This document shows, piece after piece, positions 45,219-55,727 of a DNA stretch of 64,000 bases; within the stretch, counting starts at the first letter, position 1, and each line of letters begins with the position of its first letter. A model generated the notes under the pieces. It was not told the origin of the DNA. It did not search any database and was given only the letters and a program-made list of their open reading frames with translations. Source of the stretch: VRUE01 sp963817905 (GTDB taxonomy: Bacteria; Actinomycetota; Thermoleophilia; Solirubrobacterales; 70-9); NCBI GenBank assembly GCA_963817905.1, contig CAWFPS010000003.1, positions 1,860,001-1,924,000 on the forward strand. Reading direction: 5' to 3'. The position numbers and the translations under genes are program-made.

Positions 45219-46790
45219 CTATCCTTTAATCCCTGGCTGTAAAATCTTATAACCTGTTTTTGCCTTTTCCTCGGCAACTTGTCGCTTAACGTCCTCCAAT
45301 AATGCCTTGGCGTCGAAAATAATACCATCTTTAATGGTATACTTAACACCACCGACACGAACCACTTTATTATCATCGGTTAGGCGTATTGCACCGGTAC
45401 CATAAAGTACTTTGAGATTTTTTAACGGATTTTCTTCTACGACCACAAAATCGGCAAACTTACCTACTTCGACCGATCCCAATTTGTCAACCATTCCCAA
45501 AGCTTCAGCGCCATTCAATGTGGCCGCCCTTATGACCTCCAACGGGTGGAATCCCGCTTCACGCAAGAGTTCTAATTCACGAATATACGCGAAGCCGTAC
45601 AGTTGAAAAATAAAGCCTGAATCAGAGCCTGTTGTAACCCTACCGCCGCGATTCTTATATTCATTTATAAATGTCATCCAAAGCTGATAATTTTGCCTCC
45701 AAGCTACTTCTTGCTCGGTTCCCCAATCATGCCAGTAGCTGCCATGCGATATTTTACTAGGTTGATAGAATTCCCAAAGTGAGGGCAAGGTATACTCTTC
45801 ATGCCACTCGGCCCTTCTGGCCCCCTGAAGATCGCGGCTCGCCTCATATATGTTAAAGGTGGGATCAAGGGTAAAATCAAGGGCCAACAGTTCGTTCATC
45901 ACTTCGTTCCAATGTTCCGAATAAGGTTTGGCAGCCTGGGCCCATAAATGACCGGCATTTTCAAAACGGTCCTGTTCATTTGAATAATTATAATCAAGCG
46001 GATAATCTTGCACCGTACGATCGTTAAAAAGTGCCTCCGGCAATCCGTACCAATGTTCCATTGAGGTGAGTCCGGCACGTGCTGAATTCAAGACGTTCCA
46101 ACGCGCTACATCCAATTGGGCATGATGGCAAGCGGATCGTAATCCAAGTTTTTTATTTTCATCCAGGGCAGCGGCCATAATTTCTGGGGGTGCACCAAAA
46201 AATTTGATGCCATCAGCGCCTTTCTTTGCATTTTCCCGCACCCATGCCCGTGCCATGTCAGGCGTGCTTATTTCTTCTTCACTTCCGCTTCCAAAAACCG
46301 TAAGGCTAAAAATACGCGGGCCTACGATTTCCCTATTCTTGATTTTCTTTTTAAGGTCTAAGGTCCAATCAACCCCAGGACCCCCGACTTCCCGAACGGT
46401 TGTCACCCCATGGCCCATCCACAGTTTGAATACATATTCGGGGTCGGCCCCTTGGGCTTTTCCTCCGATATGGGTATGCATATCAATAAAACCCGGCATT
46501 AAGTACATTCCAGTGCAGTCGATTTCCTTTCCACCTGCCTTTAATTTAGGCCTTTTTGAGTCATCGATCGCCACCCCAGGAAAGCCCACTACCTGTATGC
46601 TTTTGATGATATTGTTCTCTACGACAATATCGATGGGCCCTTGTGGCGGCGCCCCGTTCCCATTAATCAGGGTAACCCCCCGGATAATGAGTTGTGGAAA
46701 AGGGCCATCACCATTGGCCGATTGGGCTGTCATAAAAGTGATTGCGCCTAGGCAAAGGGCGGTTGCAAAAAGCACGGAAAATTTTTTCAT
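45219..46790 (-). CDS. Exported amidohydrolase (imidazolonepropionase-like)
   Basis: 523 residues with a signal peptide ending near residue 22. The amidohydrolase metal motif GFIDMHTH is intact (His105, His107), followed by GVTTVREVGGPG, CHHAQLD and TGSDSGF with further His and Asp ligands. The composite N- and C-terminal beta-sandwich (IIRGVTLINGNG; KFADFVVVEENPLKN) is typical. Substrate cannot be predicted; relatives act on cyclic amides and dipeptides. It faces the same way as the M14 peptidase gene at 46922-49453, with about 130 bases between them. Confidence 0.88.
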   Translation of the reverse strand: MKKFSVLFATALCLGAITFMTAQSANGDGPFPQLIIRGVTLINGNGAPPQGPIDIVVENNIIKSIQVVGFPGVAIDDSKRPKLKAGGKEIDCTGMYLMPGFIDMHTHIGGKAQGADPEYVFKLWMGHGVTTVREVGGPGVDWTLDLKKKIKNREIVGPRIFSLTVFGSGSEEEISTPDMARAWVRENAKKGADGIKFFGAPPEIMAAALDENKKLGLRSACHHAQLDVARWNVLNSARAGLTSMEHWYGLPEALFNDRTVQDYPLDYNYSNEQDRFENAGHLWAQAAKPYSEHWNEVMNELLALDFTLDPTFNIYEASRDLQGARRAEWHEEYTLPSLWEFYQPSKISHGSYWHDWGTEQEVAWRQNYQLWMTFINEYKNRGGRVTTGSDSGFIFQLYGFAYIRELELLREAGFHPLEVIRAATLNGAEALGMVDKLGSVEVGKFADFVVVEENPLKNLKVLYGTGAIRLTDDNKVVRVGGVKYTIKDGIIFDAKALLEDVKRQVAEEKAKTGYKILQPGIKG

Positions 46791-46921
46791 CTATTTCGTA
46801 TTTGGTTAGTTATTATGCGCTTACTCGATACCAGTAAAAATTTTAAACCGAATGCCTTTTATGAGAAAAATATACTCATATCGCGGGTCATTGATCCTAG
46901 CGACTGGGCTCGCTATGATTG

Positions 46922-49453
46922 TCATTGTGCTTCAGGAACGTCGATTAAACCACCTAAGAACAGGGCATTTAGAAACAATCGGTTCGTACCGTACCATGCC
47001 CCTCTAAAATTTGGGTCGTCCGCAAAAAGAACCACACGTCCCTGACCAAGTTTACTTACAATGAGTGAAGCAGATGGTTTTACAAATTCATTCAGGTTCT
47101 TATCGGTAATAAATCCATCGATTTGCGGATCTTTGCTATATTTTGCCACGGTCGCATACGCATTTTTACTTGGTGCCAACCAAATTTCGTTGTTTTTATA
47201 TACGGGAATCGTACGATCGATATACCCGAATGCCAAAGGATGGGTACTATCTAAATCGACTTTTAAAATGATGCCTCCTACACTTTCTTTCCCCAGGTTT
47301 TCATTGGCATCCGCATAGGGTCTGCGAATCACCTGAACGGTATCTTTCGCAATCGAGTCATTTGCGGCTGGGGTCAATTTCTCGGTGACTAATTTTTTGT
47401 CAATGACCCATTTTGATGCAGAACCTATTGTAATAAGGGTGTTTCCCTTGCTGGTCCAATCCTTGATTCTATTTCGTTGTTTTTCGTTCAGGGTATAACG
47501 TCCTGAAACGATGACCATCGCATTGTATTCGTCAAAATCGATCCTGTCGAAGTTTCGCATAGGAATTTTGGTGATGGGCATGTGAACGCGGGTGTCCAAA
47601 AGATGCCAAACTTCCCCAGCCTCATACGAGCTCGTCCCGTTACCAATGAGCATAAGGGCTTTTGGCTTTTTCAAGGGAGTTATTAAGCTACTTCCCAAAT
47701 CGATGCCCTTGCTATTGTACCCTGAATTTACGGCATACATCGGCACGTCGAATTTTTGCTGGGCCGATTGTAACAGGGTGAATACTTCCTCCGCATTTTT
47801 CTTCTGCAGCTGCACCGGAAGTACCAACGTACCATAGCCGAATTCCTTTCCTTCTGCTCCTACCTTTGCTTTGAAGGGTCGCGTAGCCGAGGAAACGACC
47901 AAGCCGTTCTCCTGCAAATAATTCAGGGCAGCGGGGGCATTATAATCCTCCCAGTCGAGAATATAGGCGTAGTTTGATTTTTGAACCGGTAGTGTATTGA
48001 ATAATGCCTCGGTAGTGCTGATTTTATCACCTAAAGACAAGGATGTGACCGGTCGGTATTTCATGTTATAAAAATTGGCCATTGACCAGGCTGAGGCGTC
48101 ATAATACACGCTATCCCTATATTTCTTGTACGTTTCGAACATGGTCTGAACCATTCTATATTGGTTCTGTTTGGTAGGCACTACGTAGTTCTCACCAGAT
48201 CGGTATACGTCGATCTTATGCAGCAGCAGTTTGTCTATGAAGGCCTTGGTGCGGTTTTTATCATGGATATCCCCAAATGTATACCCTTTAACTTTACTCT
48301 TTGCAGCATTGCCGAGGGCACTTTTAAAGAAGTCCTGTTGATATTTATAGAGGTAGGCCTTGTTGTCGACCGCGGCTCGCACCGTTGTGATGCCAGAGAC
48401 ATATTGATTGCGAATGGTAAACGGAAAGGTAATCTCCCCGAAGGCGGTCGTTTGTTTATGGCCCCTTGAACTGGCTTGTTCGAAGAGAAGTCCGAGCCCC
48501 CCTTGTAAATCAGGGTAGGATGAGCCATACCCTGGATAGGTACCATCAAATACTTCCTTCGTAAAATAAAGGGAGCCAATGCTATCCATGGCTTTGGAAA
48601 AATAATCCCCGAACATCGTGTTGAGGTCTTCATAATTTTCCTTGGGCATTATGGGTTCTAGGGATCCATTGGTCTTCATTGGTTCAAAGAAAAAAGAACT
48701 TTGACTGCCCATTTCATGAAAATCGGTCACCACATTCGGATACCATTCGTGATACCAGGTCAATTTGCCCCTACTTTCAGGATTTACCGCTAAAAGCCAA
48801 TCGCGATTTAAATCGAACCAATAATGGTTGGTGCGCCCCCCAGGCCAATATTCATTATGTTCGGCATCGGCGGGATCTGCGACTTCGGGCGTGCCTTGGT
48901 AGGAATTCGCCCATTGGGTATGTCGGTCCCTCCCATCAGGATTTATGGCAGGATCGATAAATAGCACGGCATTCTTTATATAGTGTACTATTTCAGGGTT
49001 TTCAGAAGCCGCCAAGGTGTAGGCAACCAACATAGCGGCTTCAGAACTAGAAGGTTCATTGCCATGTACATTGTAAGCTAGATTTACAAAAATCGGCACA
49101 TCGCTATAATTCGATACATTTTTGGTAGGATCTGTGAATGCCAGATGTTGCTGTTTAAGCTGATCAAGGTTTTTCAGATTTTCTGGGGTGGTAACCGTCA
49201 ATATCACCAATTTCCGACCCTCATTGGTTTTTCCGTAATAGTGAATGGCAGCCCGATCCGAAACTTGGGCCAACTTTTCAAGATAGGCAACAATCAGGTC
49301 ATGACGTGTATGATGTTCACCGATGCCATATCCCAAAAATTGCTCTGGGGAAGGGATTCCTGGGTTGTAAGGTTCAAATTTCTTAAGGAAATAATCTTGG
49401 CCATGTAGGGCGAAACCACAAAGAAGGAGTAGGGGTAGTAGTCTTTTCAACAT
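46922..49453 (-). CDS. Secreted M14-family zinc carboxypeptidase with C-terminal extra domain
   Basis: 843 residues, signal peptide to about residue 18. The zinc motif HGNE (His130, Glu133) is followed by NPDGRDRHT near 171, FDLNRDW near 213 and FHEMGSQS with His246 as third ligand; a late EQASSRGH stretch fits the catalytic-Glu region. Residues beyond about 400 form a large C-terminal part with a glutamine-amidotransferase-like fold (ALMLIGNGTSSYEAGEVWHLLD). Such long M14 proteins are common in Bacteroidota and release C-terminal residues from peptides outside the cell. Confidence 0.88.
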   Translation of the reverse strand: MLKRLLPLLLLCGFALHGQDYFLKKFEPYNPGIPSPEQFLGYGIGEHHTRHDLIVAYLEKLAQVSDRAAIHYYGKTNEGRKLVILTVTTPENLKNLDQLKQQHLAFTDPTKNVSNYSDVPIFVNLAYNVHGNEPSSSEAAMLVAYTLAASENPEIVHYIKNAVLFIDPAINPDGRDRHTQWANSYQGTPEVADPADAEHNEYWPGGRTNHYWFDLNRDWLLAVNPESRGKLTWYHEWYPNVVTDFHEMGSQSSFFFEPMKTNGSLEPIMPKENYEDLNTMFGDYFSKAMDSIGSLYFTKEVFDGTYPGYGSSYPDLQGGLGLLFEQASSRGHKQTTAFGEITFPFTIRNQYVSGITTVRAAVDNKAYLYKYQQDFFKSALGNAAKSKVKGYTFGDIHDKNRTKAFIDKLLLHKIDVYRSGENYVVPTKQNQYRMVQTMFETYKKYRDSVYYDASAWSMANFYNMKYRPVTSLSLGDKISTTEALFNTLPVQKSNYAYILDWEDYNAPAALNYLQENGLVVSSATRPFKAKVGAEGKEFGYGTLVLPVQLQKKNAEEVFTLLQSAQQKFDVPMYAVNSGYNSKGIDLGSSLITPLKKPKALMLIGNGTSSYEAGEVWHLLDTRVHMPITKIPMRNFDRIDFDEYNAMVIVSGRYTLNEKQRNRIKDWTSKGNTLITIGSASKWVIDKKLVTEKLTPAANDSIAKDTVQVIRRPYADANENLGKESVGGIILKVDLDSTHPLAFGYIDRTIPVYKNNEIWLAPSKNAYATVAKYSKDPQIDGFITDKNLNEFVKPSASLIVSKLGQGRVVLFADDPNFRGAWYGTNRLFLNALFLGGLIDVPEAQ

Positions 49454-49557
49454 TAAGAATCGTTTTGAATTCGATGCTTAAATATAACTATAATATATCA
49501 AAGTGAAGTTCGTTACAGACACGCAAAAGCCATAAAATAGGGTACTAGGAATATTAC

Positions 49558-50772
49558 CTATGCTACTATGGGAATTTTACCCCCTACTTCCTTGAATTTC
49601 ACAATATAATAAGTACCTTTTTTTGAAGCATCACGATTGATCGTACCACCTAATTGCCTTGCAAGATTATGAATAAGTTTTAGGCCCAAGGTTTTTGTAC
49701 TTTTATAATCGATCGTTTCTGGGTAACCGGCGCCATTGTCGCTAATATTAAGGATGTAATGACTCGAATGGTCTTTTTTTAATGCAATACTAATTTCACC
49801 GGCCTCATCACCTTGAATGCCATATTTCAGCGCATTGGTGATGGCTTCATTTATAAGGAGCCCTAGTGGTATGGCCGTATCGATCCCTAATTTGATATTA
49901 TTTATATCGACGTTCAATGTCACATGATTGTCGGATCCTTTCAAAGATCGAATTAAATATTCACTCAATTCCTGCACATAGGAACGGTATTCTATTTTGG
50001 AAAGATCGTTTCGCATATAAAGCATTTCATGCACCATAGCCATAGAAATAACCCTATTTTGACTGGTCTTAAAAAGACTTTTCATTTTTGCATCGGTGAT
50101 GTTTCGGGATTGAAGGCTCAATAAACTTGATACGGTCTGAAGATTGTTTTTTACCCGATGATGAATTTCCTTAAGGAGTGTTTCTCGCTCTTTTATTTGT
50201 TGGGCGATTTCCTGTTTCGATTTGTACAGCCTGTGATGCGTTCTTAACAGGTTCTTTCCGAACACATTTCCCAAAAGGTAAACCGAAAAAAGAACTGAAA
50301 ATAAATTGAAGAGATTCTGTGATTTCGCGGGAATAACATTACGCGTTACGCTAAGATCGGGGAGACTTTGGGAAAAAATCAAGATGACCAAAAACAATAT
50401 CATGTTCAAATAAACCTGCCCATATTTACGGGTAGTTACATAGCCCGCAAAGACTATTAGTGCCAGTATAAAAATAAACGGACTGCCGATGCCACCGCTA
50501 TATAGCGTTATCAATAAAGTGCAGGCTAGTGCTGCAATGGAGGAAAGGTTGTAAGTAAGCGTTAGGTTTTTGTGATACTTGAAAACCAAGGTGTTTATTA
50601 AATTGAAGATTCCAAAAAATAAAAATGTTTCAGGAAGTATTTCGGTAATTTTCAATAGATAAAAGCAAAATGCTGCAAAAATAATGGACAGCGTAGAAGA
50701 AATGTAATTCACGCGAAGGACCAAGTCGATCTTGTCCTTATAGCGCTCTTCATCCACAGACGAATATTCCAT
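49558..50772 (-). CDS. Membrane sensor histidine kinase, HisKA_2 type
   Basis: 404 residues. Six or so membrane spans up to about residue 170, with no obvious periplasmic sensor loop. The phosphoacceptor motif is EIHHRVKNNLQ (His204/His205), the HisKA_2/HWE-like type, followed by a HATPase domain with LLINEAITNALKYG (N box) and ISDNGAGYP (G1). No response regulator gene is adjacent, so the partner must be elsewhere. Confidence 0.9.
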   Translation of the reverse strand: MEYSSVDEERYKDKIDLVLRVNYISSTLSIIFAAFCFYLLKITEILPETFLFFGIFNLINTLVFKYHKNLTLTYNLSSIAALACTLLITLYSGGIGSPFIFILALIVFAGYVTTRKYGQVYLNMILFLVILIFSQSLPDLSVTRNVIPAKSQNLFNLFSVLFSVYLLGNVFGKNLLRTHHRLYKSKQEIAQQIKERETLLKEIHHRVKNNLQTVSSLLSLQSRNITDAKMKSLFKTSQNRVISMAMVHEMLYMRNDLSKIEYRSYVQELSEYLIRSLKGSDNHVTLNVDINNIKLGIDTAIPLGLLINEAITNALKYGIQGDEAGEISIALKKDHSSHYILNISDNGAGYPETIDYKSTKTLGLKLIHNLARQLGGTINRDASKKGTYYIVKFKEVGGKIPIVA

Positions 50773-50904
50773 AGCAATTAAATTCTGATGAGAGTGACCC
50801 CTAATTTACCGTAAAATTAACTATGTTTCAATTATAAAAAAAACGGTGGTAAAAGATTAGGATAGGTGACCTGATCTATTTCGAGGCTTGGAATTCCCTA
50901 AAAT

Positions 50905-50934
50905 AGCAGCGGCGACCCATGGGTTGCCGCTGCT
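50905..50934 (-). terminator. Strong hairpin terminator after secA
   Basis: AGCAGCGGC and GCCGCTGCT form a perfect outer stem around the inner palindrome ACCCATGGGT, 30 bases in all. On the minus strand it is followed by ATTTT and lies 18 bases past the secA stop (50952). Confidence 0.7.
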
Positions 50935-50951
50935 AGGGTTATTGTTATGGA

Positions 50952-53900
50952 TTATTCCTCGGTTAAGACCCATTCACCTTTGTCCAATAAGGGCTCGGCC
51001 TGTTTGAATTTAACGGTCTTACTTTCACCCGAAATTACATTTTTTATGGTAACCCGATCATTTCGCCCGATTTTTGGTCGTTCGCGAACAATGGTTTCGG
51101 TTATCTGGGTACGCTGCCCTTGCGTTTGACCTGCGGCCCTATTCCGTGAGGCCAGTTCGTCGCTATTGGGGATCTCGTCTTTACTGGTCTTCAGGTTTTC
51201 CCTAGGGGTACTAATCGTTCGTTCTTCTTGGATTTCATTAGGGTTCGCTGTTGGCAATTCACCTTTGAAGAGGAAGGAAACAACTTCTTTGTTGACCTTT
51301 TCGATCATACTTTTGAAAAGCTCGAAGGCCTCGAATTTGTAGATCAACAAGGGATCCTTTTGTTCATGTACCGCCAACTGCACCGATTGTTTCAACTCGT
51401 CCATTTTTCGCAAGTGGGTCTTCCAGGCTTCGTCGATTATGGCCAAGGTGATGTTCTTCTCAAAATCGGTTACCAACTGTTTTCCATCGGTCTCGTAGGC
51501 ATCCTTCAAATTGGTGACCACATTTAGGCTTTTTATTCCGTCTGTAAATGGTACTACAATACGTTCAAACTTATTGGCATTGTCCTCATATACCTTTTTG
51601 ATCACTGGAAACGCTGTCTGTGCGTTCCGTTCCATCTTTCTTTGGTAATGCTCATAGGCGTTTTTGTATACGACATTGGCAATTTCCAATACACCCAATC
51701 GTGCAAAATCCTGTTCAGAGACCGGGGAAGTAATCGAGAAATATTTAATTAACTCGAACTCGAAATTTTTATAGTCGTTGGCCGCTTTATTGGTATCTGC
51801 AATCACTTCACAAGTGTCGTATACCATATTCGCGATATCGACTTTTAAACGGTCTCCCTGCAGGGCATGGCGCCTTCTTTTATAGACCACTTCACGCTGT
51901 GCATTCATTACATCATCATATTCGAGCAAGCGTTTACGAACCCCAAAGTTGTTTTCCTCGACTTTTTTCTGAGCCCTTTCGATTGACTTGGTCATCATCG
52001 AATGTTGAATGACCTCCCCTTCCTCCAAGCCCATCTTATCCATCATTTTTGCCACGCGGTCTGATCCGAAGAGCCGCATCAAATTGTCTTCCAAGGAAAC
52101 ATAAAACTGAGAGCTTCCTGGATCACCTTGCCGACCTGAACGACCTCGTAACTGCCTATCGACCCTACGTGAATCGTGACGTTCGGTACCGACGATGGCA
52201 AGTCCGCCAGCCTTTTTAACCTCTTCCGTGAGCTTAATATCGGTACCTCGACCCGCCATGTTGGTCGCGATGGTAACTACGCCCTTTTTCCCGGCTTCGG
52301 CGACCACATCGGCCTCTTTTTTATGCAATTTTGCATTCAATACATTGTGTTCGATCTTGCGAATGGCCAACATTCTAGACAACAATTCGGAAATTTCGAC
52401 CGATGTGGTACCTATCAATACAGGCCGCCCATTCTGCGAGAGTTGGGTAACCTCGTCGATGATCGCATTGTATTTTTCCCGTTTTGTCTTATAGATCAAA
52501 TCGTTTCTGTCATCACGTGCAATGGGCCGGTTCGTAGGGATTTCCATTACATCGAGTTTGTAAATTTCCCATAATTCCCCTGCTTCTGTTACCGCGGTTC
52601 CGGTCATCCCGGCTAATTTGCGGTACATTCTAAAGTAGTTTTGCAAGGTAACCGTTGCAAAGGTTTGGGTCAAAGCCTCGATTTTTACGTTTTCCTTGGC
52701 CTCGATTGCCTGATGTAATCCATCTGAATAGCGGCGACCATCCATAATACGGCCTGTCTGTTCGTCAACGATCAATACCTTGTTTTCGATAACAACGTAT
52801 TCGACATCTTTTTCGAACAACGTATACGCCTTTAATAATTGGCTTAAGGTGTGTATGCGCTCACTTTTTATTGTGAAATCCTTGAACAATTCTTCCTTAA
52901 GTTCGGCTTCTTTTTCAATTTCAAGATTTTGCTCTTCAATTTTGGCGATTTCACCTCCTATATCGGGCATAACGAAGAAGTCTCGATTTTGCTCCCCGGA
53001 GATATAGTCGATACCCTTATCACTTAGCTCGATCTGATTGTTTTTTTCATCGATTACAAAAAGCAGATCTTCATCAACTTTGGGCATTTCCCGGTTGTTG
53101 TCCTGCATGTAGAAATTTTCGGTCTTTTGCAGTAACTGTTTTGCCCCTTCCTCACTTAAAAATTTAATGAGCGCCTTATTTTTGGGCAATCCCCTGAAAA
53201 CCCGCAATAATAAAAAGCCGCCTTCCTTGGTATTGCCTTCAGCAATCAGTTTTTTAGCTTCCGCCAATACGCCGGTCAAATGTTGTCGTTGTTTTTGAAC
53301 GATATCGGCCACCTTGGGTTTTAATTCGTTAAACTCATGGCGATCTCCTTCAGGAACGGGCCCTGATATGATCAAAGGCGTTCGGGCATCATCGACCAAA
53401 ACCGAATCAACCTCATCTACGATTGCATAATGATGGGGTCGTTGCACTAGATCTTTAGGCGTGTGAGCCATATTATCGCGCAGATAGTCAAAACCGAATT
53501 CGTTGTTGGTGCCATAGGTAATATCGGCATTGTATGCCGCGCGTCGTCCCGCTGAATTGGGCTTGTGATTGTCAATACAATCGACTGAAAGGCCGTGGAA
53601 CTCAAAGATTGGTGCCATCCAGGCACTATCCCTTTTAGCCAGATAATCGTTTACGGTTACCAAATGGGCCCCATTGCCCGTCAATGCATTTAAATATAAT
53701 GGAAGTGTCGCCACCAAGGTCTTTCCTTCCCCGGTCTGCATTTCTGCTATCTTTCCTTGGTGCAGGGCAATACCTCCGATCAATTGCACATCGTAATGTA
53801 CCATGTCCCAGGTAATCGCTTTCCCCGCGGCATCCCATGAATTTTGCCATACCGCCTTATCGCCCTCCAAAGTAACGTAGTCTTTATCTCCCGATAATTT

Positions 53901-54314
53901 GCGGTCGTATTCTGAGGCGGTAACGGTAAGAGTGGTATTGTTTACAAAGCGTTTTGCGGTTTCCTTTACGACGGCAAAGGCTTCTGGAAGGATTTCATTC
54001 AAGGTATCCTCTGAAATCTTATAGGCTTCTTCCTTAAGTTTGTCGACTTCCGAATAAATATCTTCATTCTTGTCGATGTCCGATGACGTCTTGACCTCTT
54101 CGAGCAGGGCCTCCATTTTATCATTGACTCCTTTGAGATTCTCCGCGATCTTGGCCTTGAACGTTACTGTTTTCGACCGCAGTTCATCATGACTCATTCC
54201 TTGCATTGCCGCTTCGAACGATTTTATTTGGTCTACCAAAGGCTGTAGCGCTTTGACATCTTTTTTCGATTTATCCCCTACAAATACCTTTAATACCGAA
54301 TTTAATAAACTCAT
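50952..54314 (-). CDS. secA: Preprotein translocase ATPase SecA
   Basis: 1120 residues. Walker A MQTGEGKT, the DEVDSVLVDDART segment (Walker B), GTDIKLTEEVKKAGGLAIVGTERH and GRSGRQGDPGSS are the helicase-core motifs. The preprotein cross-linking and scaffold regions are intact. It is about 220 residues longer than E. coli SecA owing to internal insertions, as in other Bacteroidota, and the C-terminus lacks the Cys-rich zinc-binding tail. It powers Sec export of the many signal-bearing proteins in this window. Confidence 0.97.
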   Translation of the reverse strand: MSLLNSVLKVFVGDKSKKDVKALQPLVDQIKSFEAAMQGMSHDELRSKTVTFKAKIAENLKGVNDKMEALLEEVKTSSDIDKNEDIYSEVDKLKEEAYKISEDTLNEILPEAFAVVKETAKRFVNNTTLTVTASEYDRKLSGDKDYVTLEGDKAVWQNSWDAAGKAITWDMVHYDVQLIGGIALHQGKIAEMQTGEGKTLVATLPLYLNALTGNGAHLVTVNDYLAKRDSAWMAPIFEFHGLSVDCIDNHKPNSAGRRAAYNADITYGTNNEFGFDYLRDNMAHTPKDLVQRPHHYAIVDEVDSVLVDDARTPLIISGPVPEGDRHEFNELKPKVADIVQKQRQHLTGVLAEAKKLIAEGNTKEGGFLLLRVFRGLPKNKALIKFLSEEGAKQLLQKTENFYMQDNNREMPKVDEDLLFVIDEKNNQIELSDKGIDYISGEQNRDFFVMPDIGGEIAKIEEQNLEIEKEAELKEELFKDFTIKSERIHTLSQLLKAYTLFEKDVEYVVIENKVLIVDEQTGRIMDGRRYSDGLHQAIEAKENVKIEALTQTFATVTLQNYFRMYRKLAGMTGTAVTEAGELWEIYKLDVMEIPTNRPIARDDRNDLIYKTKREKYNAIIDEVTQLSQNGRPVLIGTTSVEISELLSRMLAIRKIEHNVLNAKLHKKEADVVAEAGKKGVVTIATNMAGRGTDIKLTEEVKKAGGLAIVGTERHDSRRVDRQLRGRSGRQGDPGSSQFYVSLEDNLMRLFGSDRVAKMMDKMGLEEGEVIQHSMMTKSIERAQKKVEENNFGVRKRLLEYDDVMNAQREVVYKRRRHALQGDRLKVDIANMVYDTCEVIADTNKAANDYKNFEFELIKYFSITSPVSEQDFARLGVLEIANVVYKNAYEHYQRKMERNAQTAFPVIKKVYEDNANKFERIVVPFTDGIKSLNVVTNLKDAYETDGKQLVTDFEKNITLAIIDEAWKTHLRKMDELKQSVQLAVHEQKDPLLIYKFEAFELFKSMIEKVNKEVVSFLFKGELPTANPNEIQEERTISTPRENLKTSKDEIPNSDELASRNRAAGQTQGQRTQITETIVRERPKIGRNDRVTIKNVISGESKTVKFKQAEPLLDKGEWVLTEE

Positions 54315-54474
54315 AATTTGATCCTATTCGTTGGAAAAACAGACTGGGCCGGAAGCCATAGCAGTTTTATTTTTATAATTCCGTTTGGAAAATATATTCA
54401 CGTACTGGGTATACAAAAGGTATTCCAGTTTCTATTTCTTGGCAAAAACTGCCATTTTCCTGCCAAAATTACAT

Positions 54475-54501
54475 AAAAAAAAAGCCTCCTAAGAGACTTT
54501 T
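54475..54501 (-). terminator. Rho-independent terminator after the DUF2795 gene
   Basis: On the minus strand AAAAGTCTC pairs with GAGGCTTTT around TTAG, followed by an uninterrupted T run. It starts about 24 bases past the DUF2795 stop at 54525. Confidence 0.72.
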
Positions 54502-54524
54502 CCGTTTGAATTAACGTAATATTA

Positions 54525-54749
54525 TTAATATTCGTCCTCGTTCCAGAGGTAATCTTCTTCAGTAGGATAGTCCGGCCAGATTTCTTCGATGGACTCGTAT
54601 ATCTCACCGCCTTCTTCTTCCATAGATTGCAGATTTTCTACAACCTCCAACGGAGCTCCTGTGCGGATAGAATAATCGATCAATTCATCCTTGGTAGCTG
54701 GCCATGGGGCATCACTTAAATAAGAAGCTAGTTCTAATGTCCAATACAT
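54525..54749 (-). CDS. DUF2795 small acidic protein
   Basis: 74 residues, acidic, no signal. The DUF2795 pattern is clear: LASYLSDAPWPATKDELIDYSI and EVVENLQSMEEEG, then a tail of acidic residues. The family is very widespread in Bacteroidota and lies here as a single transcription unit with its own terminator. Function unknown. Confidence 0.88.
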   Translation of the reverse strand: MYWTLELASYLSDAPWPATKDELIDYSIRTGAPLEVVENLQSMEEEGGEIYESIEEIWPDYPTEEDYLWNEDEY

Positions 54750-54886
54750 GTTAAGAGTATGATTTTATAATTTTTGCAAAAATAATTTTTAAAAGGACAT
54801 AGCCAAGATATTTTGCATCTTTTTCGTCTATTTTATCATTATTATTTTTACGACCTTCCTTTGATAACGAAGAATAGATCAATTTA

Positions 54887-55462
54887 TTAGACCTTCTTTT
54901 CAGGAATCCATTTGATTTCCTCGGCTTTTAAATCTTGTGACAATTTTCGTGCCAACACGAATAAATAATCGGAAAGCCGGTTGATGTAGGTCAAAACCGT
55001 GGCTTCAAAAGGTTCCTTTTCATAAAGATGCGTTATCAAGCGTTCGGCCCTTCGACAGACCGTACGGGAAATGTGACAGTATGACACCGTAGTGTGACCG
55101 CCAGGAAGAATAAAATGGGTCATGGGTTCTAGGTATTCATCCATACGATCCATCTCATTTTCAAGAAATTCGATATCCTCATCACCGATCTTGGCGATAT
55201 TCAATCGTTCCTTGCCACTTTTTAGAATAGATTTTTTGGGGTCGGTAGCGAGGATCGCACCTACCGTGAACAGTTTGCTTTGAATTGATTTAAGGGTTTC
55301 TTTTAAAGGATCCGTTATTTCTTGATCACGTAGTAACCCTAACCATGAGTTCAATTCATCGATCGTGCCATAGCTTTCTATGCGCAGGTGGTATTTTTTG
55401 ACACGTGTTCCGCCAAATAAGGCCGTTGTACCATTGTCCCCCGTTTTAGTATATATTTTCAT
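54887..55462 (-). CDS. Cob(I)alamin adenosyltransferase, PduO type
   Basis: 191 residues. The N-terminus has the ATP-binding TKTGDNGTTALFGGTRVKK, followed by SYGTIDELNSWLGL and a C-terminal CRRAERLI and SDYLFVLARK segment, all diagnostic for PduO/ATR adenosyltransferases. It transfers the 5'-deoxyadenosyl group of ATP to cob(I)alamin to make coenzyme B12, needed by methylmalonyl-CoA mutase, whose chaperone meaB is also in the window. Confidence 0.94.
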   Translation of the reverse strand: MKIYTKTGDNGTTALFGGTRVKKYHLRIESYGTIDELNSWLGLLRDQEITDPLKETLKSIQSKLFTVGAILATDPKKSILKSGKERLNIAKIGDEDIEFLENEMDRMDEYLEPMTHFILPGGHTTVSYCHISRTVCRRAERLITHLYEKEPFEATVLTYINRLSDYLFVLARKLSQDLKAEEIKWIPEKKV

Positions 55463-55553
55463 TGAATTTCATATTGCAAGCTTGTCGATCTCGGCCACGT
55501 TCGCATGTACCTTTGGACCTGGCCAAAAATGGCCATCAAGAAACCACATGCCA

Positions 55554-55688
55554 TTATTTTTTATCGTCGGTTCGTTTGTAATCTCCCATGAAATTGCGGG
55601 ATCTTCGGCCTCTCGATTTTTTTCGGTTCGTCAAGGAGATAGCAAGATATATGACGACAACGATTCCTAAAATAATATAGATATTCAT
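55554..55688 (-). CDS. Small single-span membrane protein
   Basis: 44 residues from the ATG at 55686-55688 to TAA at 55554. The first 19 residues form a membrane segment (MNIYIILGIVVVIYLAISL), followed by a very basic tail (RKKSRGRRSR) and FMGDYKR. Similar short proteins with a hydrophobic start and RKKxRxxxxFMxGYK-type tail are found in other flavobacteria, as I recall. It lies between the PduO gene and the methyltransferase-like gene. No function is known. Confidence 0.6.
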   Translation of the reverse strand: MNIYIILGIVVVIYLAISLTNRKKSRGRRSRNFMGDYKRTDDKK

Positions 55689-55727
55689 CGTAAGATCAGT
55701 ACTTCGATTCTGGTCTAAATTACTGCT

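Noticed and set aside
46204..46809. Plus-strand 201-codon frame opposite the amidohydrolase
   Set aside because: Shadow of a well-supported gene; no signal peptide, domain or promoter.
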